Source of the DNA: Burkholderiales bacterium
Lineage (GTDB): Bacteria > Pseudomonadota > Gammaproteobacteria > Burkholderiales > Burkholderiaceae_C
Direction of reading: 5' to 3'
Length of the DNA: 64,000 nt
Assembly: GCA_013044035.1 (NCBI GenBank)
Contig: JABEVE010000053.1
Span: 1 to 64,000 of the forward strand
In this document: one piece after another, positions 1-9,933 of the stretch
Numbering within the stretch: the first letter of the stretch is position 1
Layout: each line of letters starts with the position of its first letter
Notes under the pieces: model-generated
What the model saw: the letters and a program-made list of their open reading frames with translations, nothing else
Database searches by the model: none
What the model was told of the DNA's origin: nothing
Position numbers and translations under genes: made by a program

Positions 1-179
1 GGGCCGGGAGGTGCAGCTACGGTCTGAGGTTGCTCGGAGGCGGGCTCGAATGCATGGTCAGCCGCGTTGAAGGCTTCGCCGCAACGGCCGCAGCGCACCC
101 AACCCTGGCGCAGGAGCAACTGGTCGCGCACCAGTTTGAAAGCGGTGCCGCAATGCGGGCAGCGAGTGGCGAGAGGCAT
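1..179 (-). CDS. zinc-ribbon (MJ0042/DUF3426-type) protein, N-terminal part
   Basis: Only the first 59 codons lie in the window; the gene runs off the left edge. It starts MPLATRCPHC and carries two CxxC pairs (C7-x2-C10 and C29-x2-C32) about 20 residues apart. This is the N-terminal zinc-ribbon typical of betaproteobacterial DUF3426 proteins, which usually continue with a membrane segment and a conserved C-terminal domain. Those parts cannot be seen here. It follows prmA by about 75 bases on the same strand, the usual Burkholderiales order. Function is unknown. The family call rests on the zinc ribbon and position only. Confidence 0.75.
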   Translation of the reverse strand, partial: MPLATRCPHCGTAFKLVRDQLLLRQGWVRCGRCGEAFNAADHAFEPASEQPQTVAAPPG

Positions 180-256
180 GGACGCCTAGTATAAAAACAG
201 TAGCGGGTCGGCATGCTGCGGACCCGCCGGATGCGCCTCGGGCCGGTGTGCCGCTC

Positions 257-1180
257 TCACGCCGGCGCAGCGCTCGATGTGACGTGTGTGGTGCCCGCCA
301 GGCAGACCCAGCCGTCGCATTCGGCCTGCACTTGCAGGTGTGAGTAGGGTGCGTAGACGGTGATGAGTTCATCAGCTTGTCGGCTGAGAATGCCGGAAAG
401 CACCAGCCAGCCGCCGGGCTTGGCACGCATCGCCAGCAGCGGCGCGAGCAAGCGCAGCGGCGCAGCCAGAATGTTCGCCAGCACCACGTCAACGTGGTGC
501 GCCGGGAGTTCGTCGGCATGACAACAATGCGCTAGCGCCACGCCGTTGTTTGCAGCGTTGGTCAGGCAGCAGTTGACGGCAGCGGGATCGATGTCCACGG
601 CACTGACCGACTGTGCACCCAGTCGCGCGGCTGCAATGGCCAGGATGCCTGAGCCGCAGCCATAGTCAAGCACATCCAACCCCGCGAGCGGTGCGTGTTG
701 CACCAGCCACCTCAGGCAGACCTGAGTGGTGGGGTGGGTGCCGGTACCGAAGGCCAGTCCCGGATCGAGTTGGATGATCAACTGCGCCCCGTCTGGAGCG
801 CTGTGCCAGCTTGGCACGATCCACATCTGGTTGTCGATGCAGACAGGTTTGAACTGTGACTGGGTCAGACGCACCCAATCCTGCTCGGGGATTTCGACTT
901 GTTGCACGCCCCGCAAATCGGTCAACAACCCATCGCCCAGCAGGGCCAGCAGGGCAGAGTCGGCATCGACCTCGGCGTCGAACAGGGCACGCACGAGGTT
1001 GTGCTGCCATGCCTCGCGTGGTGTGGGCATGCCAGGTTCGCCAAACAGCGCTTGTTCCGTTGTGGTGCCGGCTTCCTGATCTTCCACTGCGACACTCAGG
1101 GCGCCGTGGTCCATGAGTGCGTCGGACAGGACCATGGCCTGGGTGTCGTCGGCGGGGATGATCACTTCACGGTAGGCCAT
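257..1180 (-). CDS. prmA: ribosomal protein L11 methyltransferase
   Basis: 307-residue S-adenosylmethionine-dependent enzyme that trimethylates ribosomal protein L11 in the cytoplasm. The N-terminal part (about 1-120) is the substrate-recognition region. The C-terminal Rossmann methyltransferase carries the SAM-binding DYGCGSGILAIAAARLGA loop and a DVVLANILAAPL segment that matches the NILA motif of PrmA. The open frame extends further upstream, but the start MAYREVIIP fits the family and lies just after the accC stop (55-base gap). Probably co-transcribed with accC and accB, as in other betaproteobacteria. Confidence 0.93.
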   Translation of the reverse strand: MAYREVIIPADDTQAMVLSDALMDHGALSVAVEDQEAGTTTEQALFGEPGMPTPREAWQHNLVRALFDAEVDADSALLALLGDGLLTDLRGVQQVEIPEQDWVRLTQSQFKPVCIDNQMWIVPSWHSAPDGAQLIIQLDPGLAFGTGTHPTTQVCLRWLVQHAPLAGLDVLDYGCGSGILAIAAARLGAQSVSAVDIDPAAVNCCLTNAANNGVALAHCCHADELPAHHVDVVLANILAAPLRLLAPLLAMRAKPGGWLVLSGILSRQADELITVYAPYSHLQVQAECDGWVCLAGTTHVTSSAAPA

Positions 1181-1235
1181 GATGAAAGCGGTTGGAGATG
1201 TGGGAAAAACTGGCCGGCAGCCCGCAGCCTCGAGC

Positions 1236-2585
1236 TTAACCGTGGCGGGCTGCCATGTATTCTTCCAGGTAGTGGATGTTGGTGCCGCCCTCCAAGAAGC
1301 GTGCGTCCACCAGGAGTTCGCGGTGGAGTGGAATGTTGGTGGCAATGCCGTCCACCACCATTTCCGACAAGGCTGTGCGCATCCGTGCCAAGGCTTGTTC
1401 GCGCGTTGCGCCATGGACAATGATCTTGGCAATCATCGAGTCGTAGTTCGGTGGCACGAAATAGCCGGCATAAACATGCGAATCCACCCGCACACCCGGT
1501 CCACCCGGCATATGCCAGGTGGTGATGCGACCGGGGCTGGGCGTGAACTTCACGGCATCTTCGGCATTGATGCGGCACTCGATGGCATGACCACTGATCG
1601 TGATGCTGCGTTGACGCAGCGTGAGTTTTTCGCCAGCCGCGACCAGAATTTGCTGGACCACGATATCCACCCCAGTGGTGAGTTCGGTCACGGGATGCTC
1701 CACCTGCACGCGGGTGTTCATTTCGATGAAGTAGAACTCACCATTTTCATACAGAAACTCGAAGGTGCCGGCACCGCGATAGCTGATTTTCCGGCAGGCA
1801 TCAGCACATCGCGCGCCGATACGTTCGATCAGTTTGCGCGCAATGCCCGGCGCCGGGGCCTCTTCCAGCACCTTCTGGTGACGGCGTTGCATGGAGCAAT
1901 CGCGCTCGCCTAGCCACAGGGCGTTGCCATGCTCATCGGCCATCACCTGAATTTCGATATGGCGCGGGTTGGTGAGAAATTTCTCCATGTACACCGCGGC
2001 ATTGCCGAAGGCGGCTTGCGCCTCGGCCTTGGTCGTGGCCACGGCGTTGAGCAGCGCGGCCTCGGTATGGACCACACGCATGCCACGCCCACCACCACCA
2101 CCCGCCGCCTTGATGATGACGGGATAGCCGATGCCTCGCGCCATGCGCGTGATCTCCCGCGGGTCGTCGGGCAACTCGCCTTCCGACCCCGGTACGCATG
2201 GCACGCCAGCTTTGATCATGGCCTGCTTCGCCGAGACCTTGTCGCCCATCAGGCGGATGGAATCTGGCCTTGGGCCGATGAAGGTGAAACCCGAGCGCTC
2301 GACACGTTCAGCGAAGTCTGCGTTCTCGGAGAGGAAGCCATAGCCGGGATGAATGGCTTCGGCGTCGGTCACTTCCGCGGCAGAGATGATGGCCGGCATG
2401 TTCAGATAGCTCAGGCCAGAAGGAGGTGGCCCGATGCACACGGCTTCGTCCGCCAATTTGACATACTTCGCGTCGCGGTCCGCTTCGGAATAGACCATTA
2501 CGGTCTTGATACCCAGCTCGCGGCAGGCACGCTGAATGCGCAACGCGATTTCACCGCGGTTAGCGATCAGAATTTTTTTGAACAT
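1236..2585 (-). CDS. accC: biotin carboxylase subunit of acetyl-CoA carboxylase
   Basis: 449 residues, the normal size for AccC. The enzyme uses ATP and bicarbonate to carboxylate the biotin on AccB, the first half-reaction of acetyl-CoA carboxylase in fatty-acid synthesis. Visible features are the N-terminal [16 protein letters not shown], the glycine-rich ATP-grasp loop [12 protein letters not shown], and [14 protein letters not shown] near the active site. I took the start at MFKKIL rather than an upstream in-frame Met because the family begins there. The gene lies 97 bases downstream of accB and upstream of prmA. Confidence 0.97.
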   Translation of the reverse strand: MFKKILIANRGEIALRIQRACRELGIKTVMVYSEADRDAKYVKLADEAVCIGPPPSGLSYLNMPAIISAAEVTDAEAIHPGYGFLSENADFAERVERSGFTFIGPRPDSIRLMGDKVSAKQAMIKAGVPCVPGSEGELPDDPREITRMARGIGYPVIIKAAGGGGGRGMRVVHTEAALLNAVATTKAEAQAAFGNAAVYMEKFLTNPRHIEIQVMADEHGNALWLGERDCSMQRRHQKVLEEAPAPGIARKLIERIGARCADACRKISYRGAGTFEFLYENGEFYFIEMNTRVQVEHPVTELTTGVDIVVQQILVAAGEKLTLRQRSITISGHAIECRINAEDAVKFTPSPGRITTWHMPGGPGVRVDSHVYAGYFVPPNYDSMIAKIIVHGATREQALARMRTALSEMVVDGIATNIPLHRELLVDARFLEGGTNIHYLEEYMAARHG

Positions 2586-2682
2586 GGTGGCTTCGGCCTC
2601 AGCGTGACGCGTTGGCATTCAAGAAAAAACCCCGCGGGGCGAGTTCTGCGGCAGGGTTCAGCGGATACCGACGACACCGAGA

Positions 2683-3153
2683 TCATTCAAGCACGAACAA
2701 CGGCTGACCATACTCAACCGCCTGGCCGTTGTCGGCCAGGATTTCCTTGACCACGCCGTCGATATCCGACTCGATTTCGTTGAGAATTTTCATCGCCTCG
2801 ACGATGCACACCGCCTGTCCTTGCTTGACCATGTCGCCCACTTCGACGAATGGCTTGGCGCCAGGCGCGGACGAGCGGTAGAAGGTGCCAACCATGGGCG
2901 ATTTGACCAATTTACCGCTGGGCGCAAGCGGCGCAGGGACCGCTGTTTCCGCGATGCCGGAGGCCGGCGTCATGGCGGCAACGCCCTGCTGTGCGGGCAC
3001 AGGCGCTGTGACGTACTGCACCGGAGCCTGCTGGGCAAGAATCGGCGGCGTTTTGACGATGCGAACCTTGCCTTCAGCCTCGGTGATTTCGAGCTCGGAA
3101 ATGTTCGATTCCGAGACAAGATCGACAAGGGTCTTGAGTTTGCGCAAATCCAT
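2683..3153 (-). CDS. accB: biotin carboxyl carrier protein of acetyl-CoA carboxylase
   Basis: 156 residues. The N-terminal domain starts MDLRKLKTLVDLV, an Ala/Pro-rich linker spans about residues 40-80, and the C-terminal biotinyl domain contains EAMKILNEIESD with the biotin-accepting lysine at about K122. It carries carboxybiotin between AccC and the AccAD transferase. The start at MDLRKL is the family start; the frame upstream is non-conserved. First intact gene after the damaged aroQ and directly ahead of accC, the standard accBC pair. Confidence 0.97.
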   Translation of the reverse strand: MDLRKLKTLVDLVSESNISELEITEAEGKVRIVKTPPILAQQAPVQYVTAPVPAQQGVAAMTPASGIAETAVPAPLAPSGKLVKSPMVGTFYRSSAPGAKPFVEVGDMVKQGQAVCIVEAMKILNEIESDIDGVVKEILADNGQAVEYGQPLFVLE

Positions 3154-3248
3154 GGTGTCGCTGCGATTTGTGGCCAATTGGAAGCACGATCCTACCAAAT
3201 TCAGGTTTTTGCAGGCAATTTATCAGCTACAAAGCGCAACGCAAGGCT

Positions 3249-3645
3249 TTAGCCCAGTGCGCCGCAACCACTGATCACAGCCTCGGCAAGGCTTGAGAAG
3301 TAGGACTGGTGTCGAAAGTTTTCACGGCGGTAAACGTTCGACAGTTGCACCTCCACGAAAGGCTTGTCGATGGCCGCCAAGGCATCTCGCAGGGCGACGC
3401 TGGTGTGGGTGTAGGCCGCAGGATTGATGATGAAGCGGGTGCCATCGGTCCGTGCAATGTGCAGTCGGTCAATCAAGACACCTTCATGGTTACTCTGGAA
3501 AACTTGCACGTCAACCTCAGCTCTCGGCCCAGAGGTCACGTCCAGATCGATGTCGCTCGGCGTCGCGCCCGTAGACCGAAGGCTCACGCGTGCCCAACAA
3601 ATTCAGGTTGGGGCCATGCAACACCAGGATACGTGGGGAATTCAT
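3249..3645 (-). pseudogene. aroQ: type II 3-dehydroquinate dehydratase, frameshifted and prematurely stopped
   Basis: The ATG at 3645 opens a normal AroQ N-terminus ([20 protein letters not shown], then EPSVYG), but after about 26 codons the frame is lost. There is one extra G in the run at 3568-3570 (CCC on the plus strand). Deleting one base restores ATPSDIDLD and the rest of the family, including [16 protein letters not shown] and the catalytic-His region ENFRHQSY. A second lesion is a TAA at 3249-3251 where the family has Tyr after the final Gly (GALG-stop). The frame then continues with a plausible C-terminal helix (SLALRFVADKL) to a TGA at 3201. The frameshift separates the Arg/Tyr of the active site from its His, so neither fragment should work alone. 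The position between tlpA and accB is canonical. Confidence 0.8.
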
Positions 3646-3668
3646 GGACATCAGGCAAATAAAGGGGA

Positions 3669-4262
3669 TTAGCTTTGTTTTCCCGGCAGATGATCCTGGA
3701 GTTCTGCGTAGGTGGTCTGCCCCAGCTTTTGGTAAACGATCGTGCCACTCGGCGCAATGACCACCGTGAACGGCAACCCTCCTTGGCTGTCGCCCAGTTT
3801 GGTGCTCAGGTCAGCGCCGCCCATGCCACCCAGAAGCACGGGATAACTGACGTGGTGTTGTTCCAGGAAGTGTCTGACTGCAGTGGGGTTATCGATTGCA
3901 ATGCCGACCATTTCGACACCCTTGCCGACATGATCCTTGTAGAAGCGCGACAACTCGGGCATTTCCGCAATGCAAGGCGGGCACCAGCTTGCCCAGAAGT
4001 TCACAATCAGGATTTTGCCTTTGTACTGGCTGAGTTTGACGCTCTGACCCGCCAGGTTGTTGAGTGAGCTGGCGAACAAGGCACTCGCATCGCCTTGCGC
4101 TGGCCGGTTTGCCGCATTGGCCGAGGGCGCGAGTAGTGTGATCGAGTCGAGTGTGCGTTCGGCCGCATCGCGAGAGACTTGACGGATGGTCAGCCAAGAT
4201 ACGCCGGCAATGCCGAGGCACGCGATGAGCATGGCCAAAATCCGAACTTTCGTCAGCTTCAA
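3669..4262 (-). CDS. tlpA: TlpA-family membrane-anchored thioredoxin-like protein
   Basis: 197 residues from a TTG start. The N-terminus is short and positively charged (KLTKVR), followed by one hydrophobic segment at about residues 8-25 that anchors the protein. The periplasmic thioredoxin fold has the redox motif WCPPC (C94, C97) after VNFWAS. This is the TlpA/ResA type used for thiol reduction, for example in cytochrome maturation. The TTG at 4262 overlaps the upstream stop as TTGA and keeps the charged residues before the membrane segment. An ATG at 4232 is the alternative. The next gene downstream is the damaged aroQ. Confidence 0.85.
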   Translation of the reverse strand: MKLTKVRILAMLIACLGIAGVSWLTIRQVSRDAAERTLDSITLLAPSANAANRPAQGDASALFASSLNNLAGQSVKLSQYKGKILIVNFWASWCPPCIAEMPELSRFYKDHVGKGVEMVGIAIDNPTAVRHFLEQHHVSYPVLLGGMGGADLSTKLGDSQGGLPFTVVIAPSGTIVYQKLGQTTYAELQDHLPGKQS

Positions 4263-4915
4263 GGTCGAACTCCTTCGGCGATGGTTGAGACGGGACCGGC
4301 TGCAACCAGTGCACGCACCGCCTGCAACGTGCCACGCTCGGCCTGTTTGCCACTGGACCGGGATGCGGGCAGGAGGACGCCACGCTCGTCTTTGAGCGGG
4401 TAAAGACTCAGGGTCGACATCACACTGGGGGTTCGGCTGGAAAACGCATCGGATTGCTGCAAAGGCCATTCAAAGTCGAGTCGTTCGACCGATTGTTTGC
4501 CCGCGAAGTGGGGTGCTTCTGCTGCCCGGTAAGTTATGCCTCGGTTGATGCAGTGGATTTCCACGGCCTTGGCATCGTCCGAAAACAGCAGCAGATGCAG
4601 GGGCGAGTGCACCGTGGCGGTTCCGTTCCACACGGCACCAGCCAGGTGCGGCCTGAATTCGGCGAATTCCTCCATCAGACGCAGCGCAACGCGGCGCAGA
4701 TTCCACAGCAGCTTCGGGTGTTCATCGCCATGGAACAGGGCCAGGTACAGCTGGACCTGTGCTTGCACATCGTCGTTATCAGGCTGTGCCTCGGGGTGAG
4801 CGCCGGCGCCCAGAAGCTGGTGAACGGCCTTGCGCTTGGCGGCGAGGTAATCCAACCCGTCTTCGACAATGAGGCGGGCGGCAGTGGCTGCGAGTTCTTT
4901 CCTTAAAGCATTCAT
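4259..4915 (-). CDS. conserved hypothetical protein of the mpl-tlpA neighbourhood
   Basis: 218 residues with no signal peptide or membrane segment. The N-terminus is helical and charged (MNALRKELAATAARLIVEDG). The middle holds HSPLHLLLFSDDAKAVEIH, and the C-terminus is Ser/Arg-rich and looks flexible. I recognise the arrangement from Burkholderiales, where a gene of this kind sits divergently from mpl and upstream of tlpA, but I cannot assign a function. It is coupled to tlpA through a TTGA overlap and starts about 100 bases from the divergent mpl, so the promoter is probably in that gap. Confidence 0.7.
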   Translation of the reverse strand: MNALRKELAATAARLIVEDGLDYLAAKRKAVHQLLGAGAHPEAQPDNDDVQAQVQLYLALFHGDEHPKLLWNLRRVALRLMEEFAEFRPHLAGAVWNGTATVHSPLHLLLFSDDAKAVEIHCINRGITYRAAEAPHFAGKQSVERLDFEWPLQQSDAFSSRTPSVMSTLSLYPLKDERGVLLPASRSSGKQAERGTLQAVRALVAAGPVSTIAEGVRP

Positions 4916-5016
4916 GCGAGGCAGTGTATCCGCCCCTGTCGGGGGATGAATGTGCCTTGAACTTGCCAGGGAATCAAGGGTCTGGAACGGTCCTGGGTGC
5001 TTTCTACAATGGCCCG

Positions 5017-6393
5017 ATGCATATTCACATTCTCGGTATCTGTGGCACGTTCATGGGCGGCATCGCCGCGCTCGCGCAAGCTTCCGGTCATCGGGTTACA
5101 GGTTGCGACGCCCATGTGTATCCCCCGATGAGCGAGCAACTCGATCAACTGGGAATCCAATTGATCGAAGGTTATGGCGCCGATCAACTGGCGTTGCAGC
5201 CCGATCTATGGGTCATTGGCAATGCCGTGTCGCGTGGCAACCCGCTGCTGGAGGCCATTCTCGATGCCGGCCAGCCCTACACCAGCGGCCCGCAATGGTT
5301 GGCCGAGCATGTCTTGGCCGGGCGCTGGGTGCTGGCCGTGGCAGGCACGCACGGTAAAACCACAACAACTTCCATGCTGGCTTGGATTCTGAATTACGCC
5401 GGCTTGAAGCCGGGCTTTCTCATTGGAGGTGTGCCGGTGGACTTCGGCGAGACCGCGCGCCTCGGCGAAGCGCCATATTTCGTGGTCGAGGCTGATGAGT
5501 ATGACACCGCGTTTTCCGACAAGCGATCCAAATTCGTGCACTATCGCCCGCGCACGGCGGTGCTCAACAATCTCGAATATGACCACGCCGATATCTTTCC
5601 TGATCTTGCGGCGATCGAAACCCAGTTTCACCATCTGGTGCGTACGGTACCCAGCCGCGGGAAACTGCTGGTACAAGCCGGCTGCGCCGCGCTGGATCGG
5701 GTGTTGGCGCGGGGTTGCTGGAGCATGGTGGAGCATTTTGACGCAGCAACGCAGCAGGGCTGGAGTGCCGAGGGCGATGAACAGAATTTCCATGTGCTCT
5801 GGCGAGGTCAGCACCAAGGCGAAGTGCGCTGGCGCTTGATGGGCGCGCACAACCGTGCCAATGCGCTCGCCGCCCTTGCCGCTGCGCGCCATGCTGGCGT
5901 ACCTGTGGAGCTTGGGTGCGAGGCACTCAGTGCGTTCGCGGGTGTGAAGCGTCGCATGGAGTGGCGCGGTGAGGCTGGTGGCGTGGCGGTGTACGACGAC
6001 TTTGCCCATCACCCCACGGCCATGGCCACGACCATTGCCGGTTTGCGCCATGGCACCCATGGGCAGGGCCGTATCCTGGCTGTGTTCGAGCCGCGCTCCA
6101 ACACCATGAAGCTCGGCACGATCAAGAGCCGGTTGCCCGATGCGCTGCAAGGGGCAGACCTGAGCCTCGGCTACAGCGGAGGGTTGGACTGGAATCTGGC
6201 CGAGACCTTGGCTCCGCTGGGGGCGCGTGCGCGCACCCATGACGATCTCGACGTGCTTGTGGCCGACGTCGTTCGGGAAGCCCAACCTGGCGACCATATT
6301 CTGGTGATGAGCAATGGTGGTTTCGGCGGTGTGCACGCCAAACTTTTGCACGCTTTACAGAAGCGGCCGACTTCCCAAGCATCGATGACTTAA
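5017..6393 (+). CDS. mpl: UDP-N-acetylmuramate:L-Ala-gamma-D-Glu-meso-DAP ligase (murein peptide recycling)
   Basis: 458 residues. Mpl reattaches recovered murein tripeptide to UDP-MurNAc in the cytoplasm. The N-terminal HILGICGTFMGGIAALA nucleotide-binding loop is the Mpl version; MurC has a different Gly-rich loop. The ATP P-loop is AGTHGKTTTTSM (about 109-120). EADEYDTAFSDKRSKF and YDDFAHHPTA are hallmark Mur-ligase stretches. The start ATG at 5017 fits the family; the frame is open for about 30 codons upstream but not conserved. Single gene, divergent from the unknown 218-residue gene. Confidence 0.95.
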   Translation: MHIHILGICGTFMGGIAALAQASGHRVTGCDAHVYPPMSEQLDQLGIQLIEGYGADQLALQPDLWVIGNAVSRGNPLLEAILDAGQPYTSGPQWLAEHVLAGRWVLAVAGTHGKTTTTSMLAWILNYAGLKPGFLIGGVPVDFGETARLGEAPYFVVEADEYDTAFSDKRSKFVHYRPRTAVLNNLEYDHADIFPDLAAIETQFHHLVRTVPSRGKLLVQAGCAALDRVLARGCWSMVEHFDAATQQGWSAEGDEQNFHVLWRGQHQGEVRWRLMGAHNRANALAALAAARHAGVPVELGCEALSAFAGVKRRMEWRGEAGGVAVYDDFAHHPTAMATTIAGLRHGTHGQGRILAVFEPRSNTMKLGTIKSRLPDALQGADLSLGYSGGLDWNLAETLAPLGARARTHDDLDVLVADVVREAQPGDHILVMSNGGFGGVHAKLLHALQKRPTSQASMT

Positions 6394-6487
6394 ACAGACC
6401 GTGACAAAGTCGGATGCCCGTGCGGGGTTGTCTCGCATCCATTGTTGTTTGACCGGAGTCTTGGCATGGCTCTGCCGCGCCTGCTAG

Positions 6488-6509
6488 GATAAGAATCATT
6501 CGCATTATC
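6488..6509 (+). promoter_or_regulatory. Fur box upstream of feoAB
   Basis: The sequence GATAAGAATCATTCGCATTATC (reverse complement GATAATGCGAATGATTCTTATC) closely resembles the GATAATGATAATCATTATC Fur consensus. It sits 65 bases before the feoA ATG, an expected place for iron repression of ferrous uptake. Matched by eye. Confidence 0.75.
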
Positions 6510-6573
6510 TTGACACGACTCAATTTCGCGGGGCACTTCGGTCTCGAGAGCAAACGGCAACCGTCCTGGCACC

Positions 6574-6858
6574 ATGAATACGCTCGCATCGATGCATCCC
6601 GGCGCATGGGCCATCGTCACCAAAGTGCGTGCTGAAGGCGCGCTGATGCATCGCCTGGCCGCTCTGGGTTTGCGCGCCGGCAATCGACTGCTGGTGTTGC
6701 GGCGGGCCCGATTTCACGGGCCCATCCATGTGCGGATCGGCACCACGGAACTCCTCCTGCGCCATGCCGACGCGTGTCATGTCGAAGTCGCTGCGTGCCA
6801 CGAAATGCAAACGGCGTCAGCATGCGCCACGCAGCCCATCGCGCCGCCCCGGATATGA
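6574..6858 (+). CDS. feoA: ferrous iron transport protein A
   Basis: 94 residues. The SH3-like FeoA core is recognisable from MHRLAALGLRAGNRLLVLRRA and the HVRIGTTELLLRHADA strand pair. FeoA is a small cytoplasmic partner of FeoB. The ATG at 6574 has no clear ribosome-binding site; a second in-frame ATG follows at 6592. The stop overlaps the feoB start (ATGA). The C-terminal 15 or so residues ([16 protein letters not shown]) look like non-conserved tail. A Fur box lies upstream. Confidence 0.9.
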   Translation: MNTLASMHPGAWAIVTKVRAEGALMHRLAALGLRAGNRLLVLRRARFHGPIHVRIGTTELLLRHADACHVEVAACHEMQTASACATQPIAPPRI

Positions 6859-8645
6859 AACGCATCGCCCTGGTGGGCATGCCCAACACGGGCAAGTCCA
6901 CATTGTTCAACCGACTCACCGGTTCTTCGGCGCGGGTCGGTAACTGGCCTGGTCTGACGGTCGACCTTGCCTCGGCCCGCATTCCTCTGGGCCGTCACAT
7001 GGCGCAAATCGTCGATCTGCCCGGCATCTACGACTTGCAAGGTCTGACCGATGACGAAGATGTGGTGCAGCACTTCCTGCGGAGCCAGCCTGTCGATCTC
7101 GTAGCTGTTGTCATCAATGCAACGCAGATCGACCGTCAACTGGCGCTGGCCGTGCAACTGCACGACAGCGGCTTTCCCTGCATCGTGCTGCTGAACATGG
7201 CTGACGAGGCCGAGCGTTATGGTGTGGGAATTGACACGGCAAAGTTGCAGGCCGCGCTGGGCTTGCCGGTTGCAAGCCTGAGTGCCAAGCATGGCCGTGG
7301 CTATCACCAGGTGCTGCAGCTTCTGGGACAGACACTGGATACGGTCAGACCCCTTGCGCTCGATCATGTTGCGGCCGGACTGGATCGACGGCAGGACGGT
7401 CAGGAAGGCGCGCAGGCCGCATTGGCCGCCGCCGTGCATCGACCCAGCCGCCTGCCCGACACCTGGGCACAGCGCATCGACCACTGGGTGATGCATCCCT
7501 GGGTTGGGCCACCGTTGTTCCTGGCCTTCATGGCCCTGGTGTTCAACGCCGTGTTCACGCTCGGAGCGCCGCTGCAGAAAGGCCTCGGATGGGTGTTCGA
7601 CCAGTTGCGGGTACACATGTTTGGTCCCGCCCTTGTCTCGGCGCCGAACTGGTTCCGTAGTTTGGTGCTCGACGGCATCTTCAACGGCCTGAGCACAGTG
7701 GCTGCCTTTGTGCCTGTCATTTTGCTGTTCTTCGTCTTCATGACCCTGATCGAGGAGAGCGGCTATTTCTCGCGTGCCGCATTTCTCACCGACAGCCTGA
7801 TGTCGCGCATGGGGCTGGACGGGCGTGGTTTCGTCATGCTGCTCATGGGTTTTGGCTGCAACGTGCCAGCGCTGATGGGGACGCGGGTGATGCGCTCACG
7901 CGGGCTGCGCCTGCTGACGATGCTCATCATTCCGTTCTCGCTGTGCTCGGCTCGGTTGCAGGTTTTTCTGTTCATCATCGCCGCACTGTTTTCGCCGCGC
8001 ATCGCGCCGTGGGTGCTCTTGAGTCTTTATGGTGTGAGTTTCGCCGCCACGTTCGTTTCTGCCGTCCTGTTCAGGCAACACTACCCCAGTAACGAGCCCT
8101 TCGTGCTGGAGTTGCCGCCGTACCGCATGCCCACCCTGCGTCAAATCGCGCTGCGCTCCTGGAGTGAAATGCAGCATTTCTTGCGCCGTGCCACCAAGTT
8201 CATCGTCATCGGCGTGGTGCTGGTGTGGATGCTCACTAATCTGCCGCCGGGCCAGCCCACCGCAGGGCCACACACACTGGCGGGCTGGGTTGGGCATGCG
8301 CTGCATCCGGCTTTCGCGCCGCTCGGTATTCCTCCGGAACTCATCATCGCCCTCATCTTCGGTTTCGTCGCCAAGGAGATCGTCATCGGATCGCTGGCCG
8401 TGATCTATAGTCTGCAGGGAGATGCCTTGCAGCACGCCATCGCAGCGCAAATCACACCGGCTGCGGCGTACAGCTTCATGCTGTTCACACTCATCTACAC
8501 GCCTTGTTTGTCGACTGTGGCCACGCTACGCAGCGAGTCGAAGAGCATGGCCTACACCGGCCTCAGCCTGGTGTGGTCGCTGGCGTTGGCCTGGGGCACA
8601 TCGCTCGCGTTCTACCAAGGCTCGCGCCTGCTGGGGTTGGCCTGA
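6855..8645 (+). CDS. feoB: ferrous iron transport GTPase/permease B (short form)
   Basis: 596 residues, clearly shorter than the about 770-residue enterobacterial FeoB. The N-terminal G domain has G1 GMPNTGKST (8-16), G3 DLPG (54-57) and G4 NMAD (114-117). The membrane part follows from about residue 215, with repeated hydrophobic segments, the conserved [16 protein letters not shown] stretch and [13 protein letters not shown] near the C-terminus. It imports Fe2+ across the inner membrane. Start ATG overlaps the feoA stop by 4 bases, so the two are translationally coupled. An upstream in-frame ATG at 6822 lies inside feoA and is unlikely. Confidence 0.95.
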   Translation: MKRIALVGMPNTGKSTLFNRLTGSSARVGNWPGLTVDLASARIPLGRHMAQIVDLPGIYDLQGLTDDEDVVQHFLRSQPVDLVAVVINATQIDRQLALAVQLHDSGFPCIVLLNMADEAERYGVGIDTAKLQAALGLPVASLSAKHGRGYHQVLQLLGQTLDTVRPLALDHVAAGLDRRQDGQEGAQAALAAAVHRPSRLPDTWAQRIDHWVMHPWVGPPLFLAFMALVFNAVFTLGAPLQKGLGWVFDQLRVHMFGPALVSAPNWFRSLVLDGIFNGLSTVAAFVPVILLFFVFMTLIEESGYFSRAAFLTDSLMSRMGLDGRGFVMLLMGFGCNVPALMGTRVMRSRGLRLLTMLIIPFSLCSARLQVFLFIIAALFSPRIAPWVLLSLYGVSFAATFVSAVLFRQHYPSNEPFVLELPPYRMPTLRQIALRSWSEMQHFLRRATKFIVIGVVLVWMLTNLPPGQPTAGPHTLAGWVGHALHPAFAPLGIPPELIIALIFGFVAKEIVIGSLAVIYSLQGDALQHAIAAQITPAAAYSFMLFTLIYTPCLSTVATLRSESKSMAYTGLSLVWSLALAWGTSLAFYQGSRLLGLA

Positions 8646-8688
8646 GGAGCCGCGCCAGGCACTCGAGGTGCATGCCTACAATATTGGC

Positions 8689-9792
8689 ATGTCAGGAAAC
8701 ACACTTGGTTTGCTTTTCGCCGTCACCACGTTTGGTGAATCCCATGGACCGGCGATCGGCTGCGTCATTGACGGCTGTCCCCCTGGCATGACTTTGAGCA
8801 CAACCGACATTCAGCCGGATCTCGATCGCCGCCGCCCCGGCACCTCGCGCCACGTCACGCAGCGGCAGGAAGCTGACCAGGTCGAAATTCTCTCCGGGGT
8901 GTTCGAGGGCCAGACCACTGGCACCCCCATTGCCTTGCTGATCCGCAATACCGATCAGCGCAGCAAGGACTACGGCAATATTCTCGAGACTTTCCGCCCC
9001 GGGCACGCCGACTATACCTACTGGCGCAAATACGGACTGCGTGATCCGCGCGGCGGCGGACGTTCATCCGCCCGGCTGACAGCGCCCATCGTGGCAGCCG
9101 GAGCCATCGCCAAAAAATGGTTGCAGGCTCAGCATGACGTACGGGTGCGGGGCTGCATGCAGCAGGTCGGCGAGATGAGCATTCCCTTCGAGAGCTGGGA
9201 CGCTGTTCCCGGCAATGCTTTTTACGCACCCAATGCCGCCGTGGTGCCCGAGATCGAAGCCTACATGGACGCCTTGCGCAAGGCTGGAGACTCCTGCGGT
9301 GCGCGCTTGTATGTGGAGGCGCTGAACGTGCCGGCCGGTTGGGGAGAGCCGCTCTACGACAAACTCGACGCCGACATCGCCCACGCCATGATGGGATTGA
9401 ACGCCGTGAAGGGCGTGGAAATTGGCGCTGGTTTTGCCAGCGTTGCACAAAAAGGCAGTGAGCATGGAGATGAGCTCACGCCTGCAGGCTTCCTCGGCAA
9501 CAACGCCGGTGGCGTGCTGGGCGGCATCAGCAGTGGGCAGCCGGTCTCGGTGTCCATTGCCATCAAACCGACGTCCAGCATTCGTCTGCCGCGCAGATCC
9601 GTCGACCGTGCCGGGCAGCCCACAGTGGTGGAAACCTTCGGCCGCCACGACCCTTGCGTTGGCATCCGAGCCACGCCGATTGCCGAGGCCCTGCTGGCCA
9701 TTGTGTTGATGGACCATGCGCTGCGCCACCGAGCACAATGCGGGGATGTTCGCATCCCCGTGCCACCGATCCCTGGCCAAGTCGTTGCTTGA
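8689..9792 (+). CDS. aroC: chorismate synthase
   Basis: 367 residues. Converts 5-enolpyruvylshikimate-3-phosphate to chorismate with reduced FMN as cofactor. Motifs: [16 protein letters not shown] (conserved His near the N-terminus), [12 protein letters not shown], and [16 protein letters not shown] with the RRSVDRAGQ region. All are intact. Start ATG at 8689 gives the family N-terminus SGNTLGLLF. The gene follows feoB by 43 bases but is not functionally linked to it. It shows that the later shikimate pathway is intact even though aroQ in this window is broken. Confidence 0.97.
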   Translation: MSGNTLGLLFAVTTFGESHGPAIGCVIDGCPPGMTLSTTDIQPDLDRRRPGTSRHVTQRQEADQVEILSGVFEGQTTGTPIALLIRNTDQRSKDYGNILETFRPGHADYTYWRKYGLRDPRGGGRSSARLTAPIVAAGAIAKKWLQAQHDVRVRGCMQQVGEMSIPFESWDAVPGNAFYAPNAAVVPEIEAYMDALRKAGDSCGARLYVEALNVPAGWGEPLYDKLDADIAHAMMGLNAVKGVEIGAGFASVAQKGSEHGDELTPAGFLGNNAGGVLGGISSGQPVSVSIAIKPTSSIRLPRRSVDRAGQPTVVETFGRHDPCVGIRATPIAEALLAIVLMDHALRHRAQCGDVRIPVPPIPGQVVA

Positions 9793-9831
9793 TGTTGTGG
9801 CCCCCGCGGGTTGCCGCGCGTGGATGGGGTA

Positions 9832-9906
9832 TGGTCCCGCCGACAGGAATCGAACCTGTATTTGCCGCTTAGGAGGCAGCCGTTCTATCCATTGAACTAC
9901 GGCGAG
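9832..9906 (-). tRNA. tRNA-Arg (anticodon CCT)
   Basis: 75 bases with encoded CCA. The 5' strand CTCGCCG pairs with CGGCGGG (one G-U). The D arm has TAGTTCAATGGATAGAAC, the anticodon loop contains CTCCTAA (anticodon CCT), and the T arm is ACAGG-TTCGATT-CCTGT. All four arms fold normally. Reads AGG codons. Confidence 0.95.
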
Positions 9907-9933
9907 CAGCAGGCGATTGTAGAGTGCCGTGCC

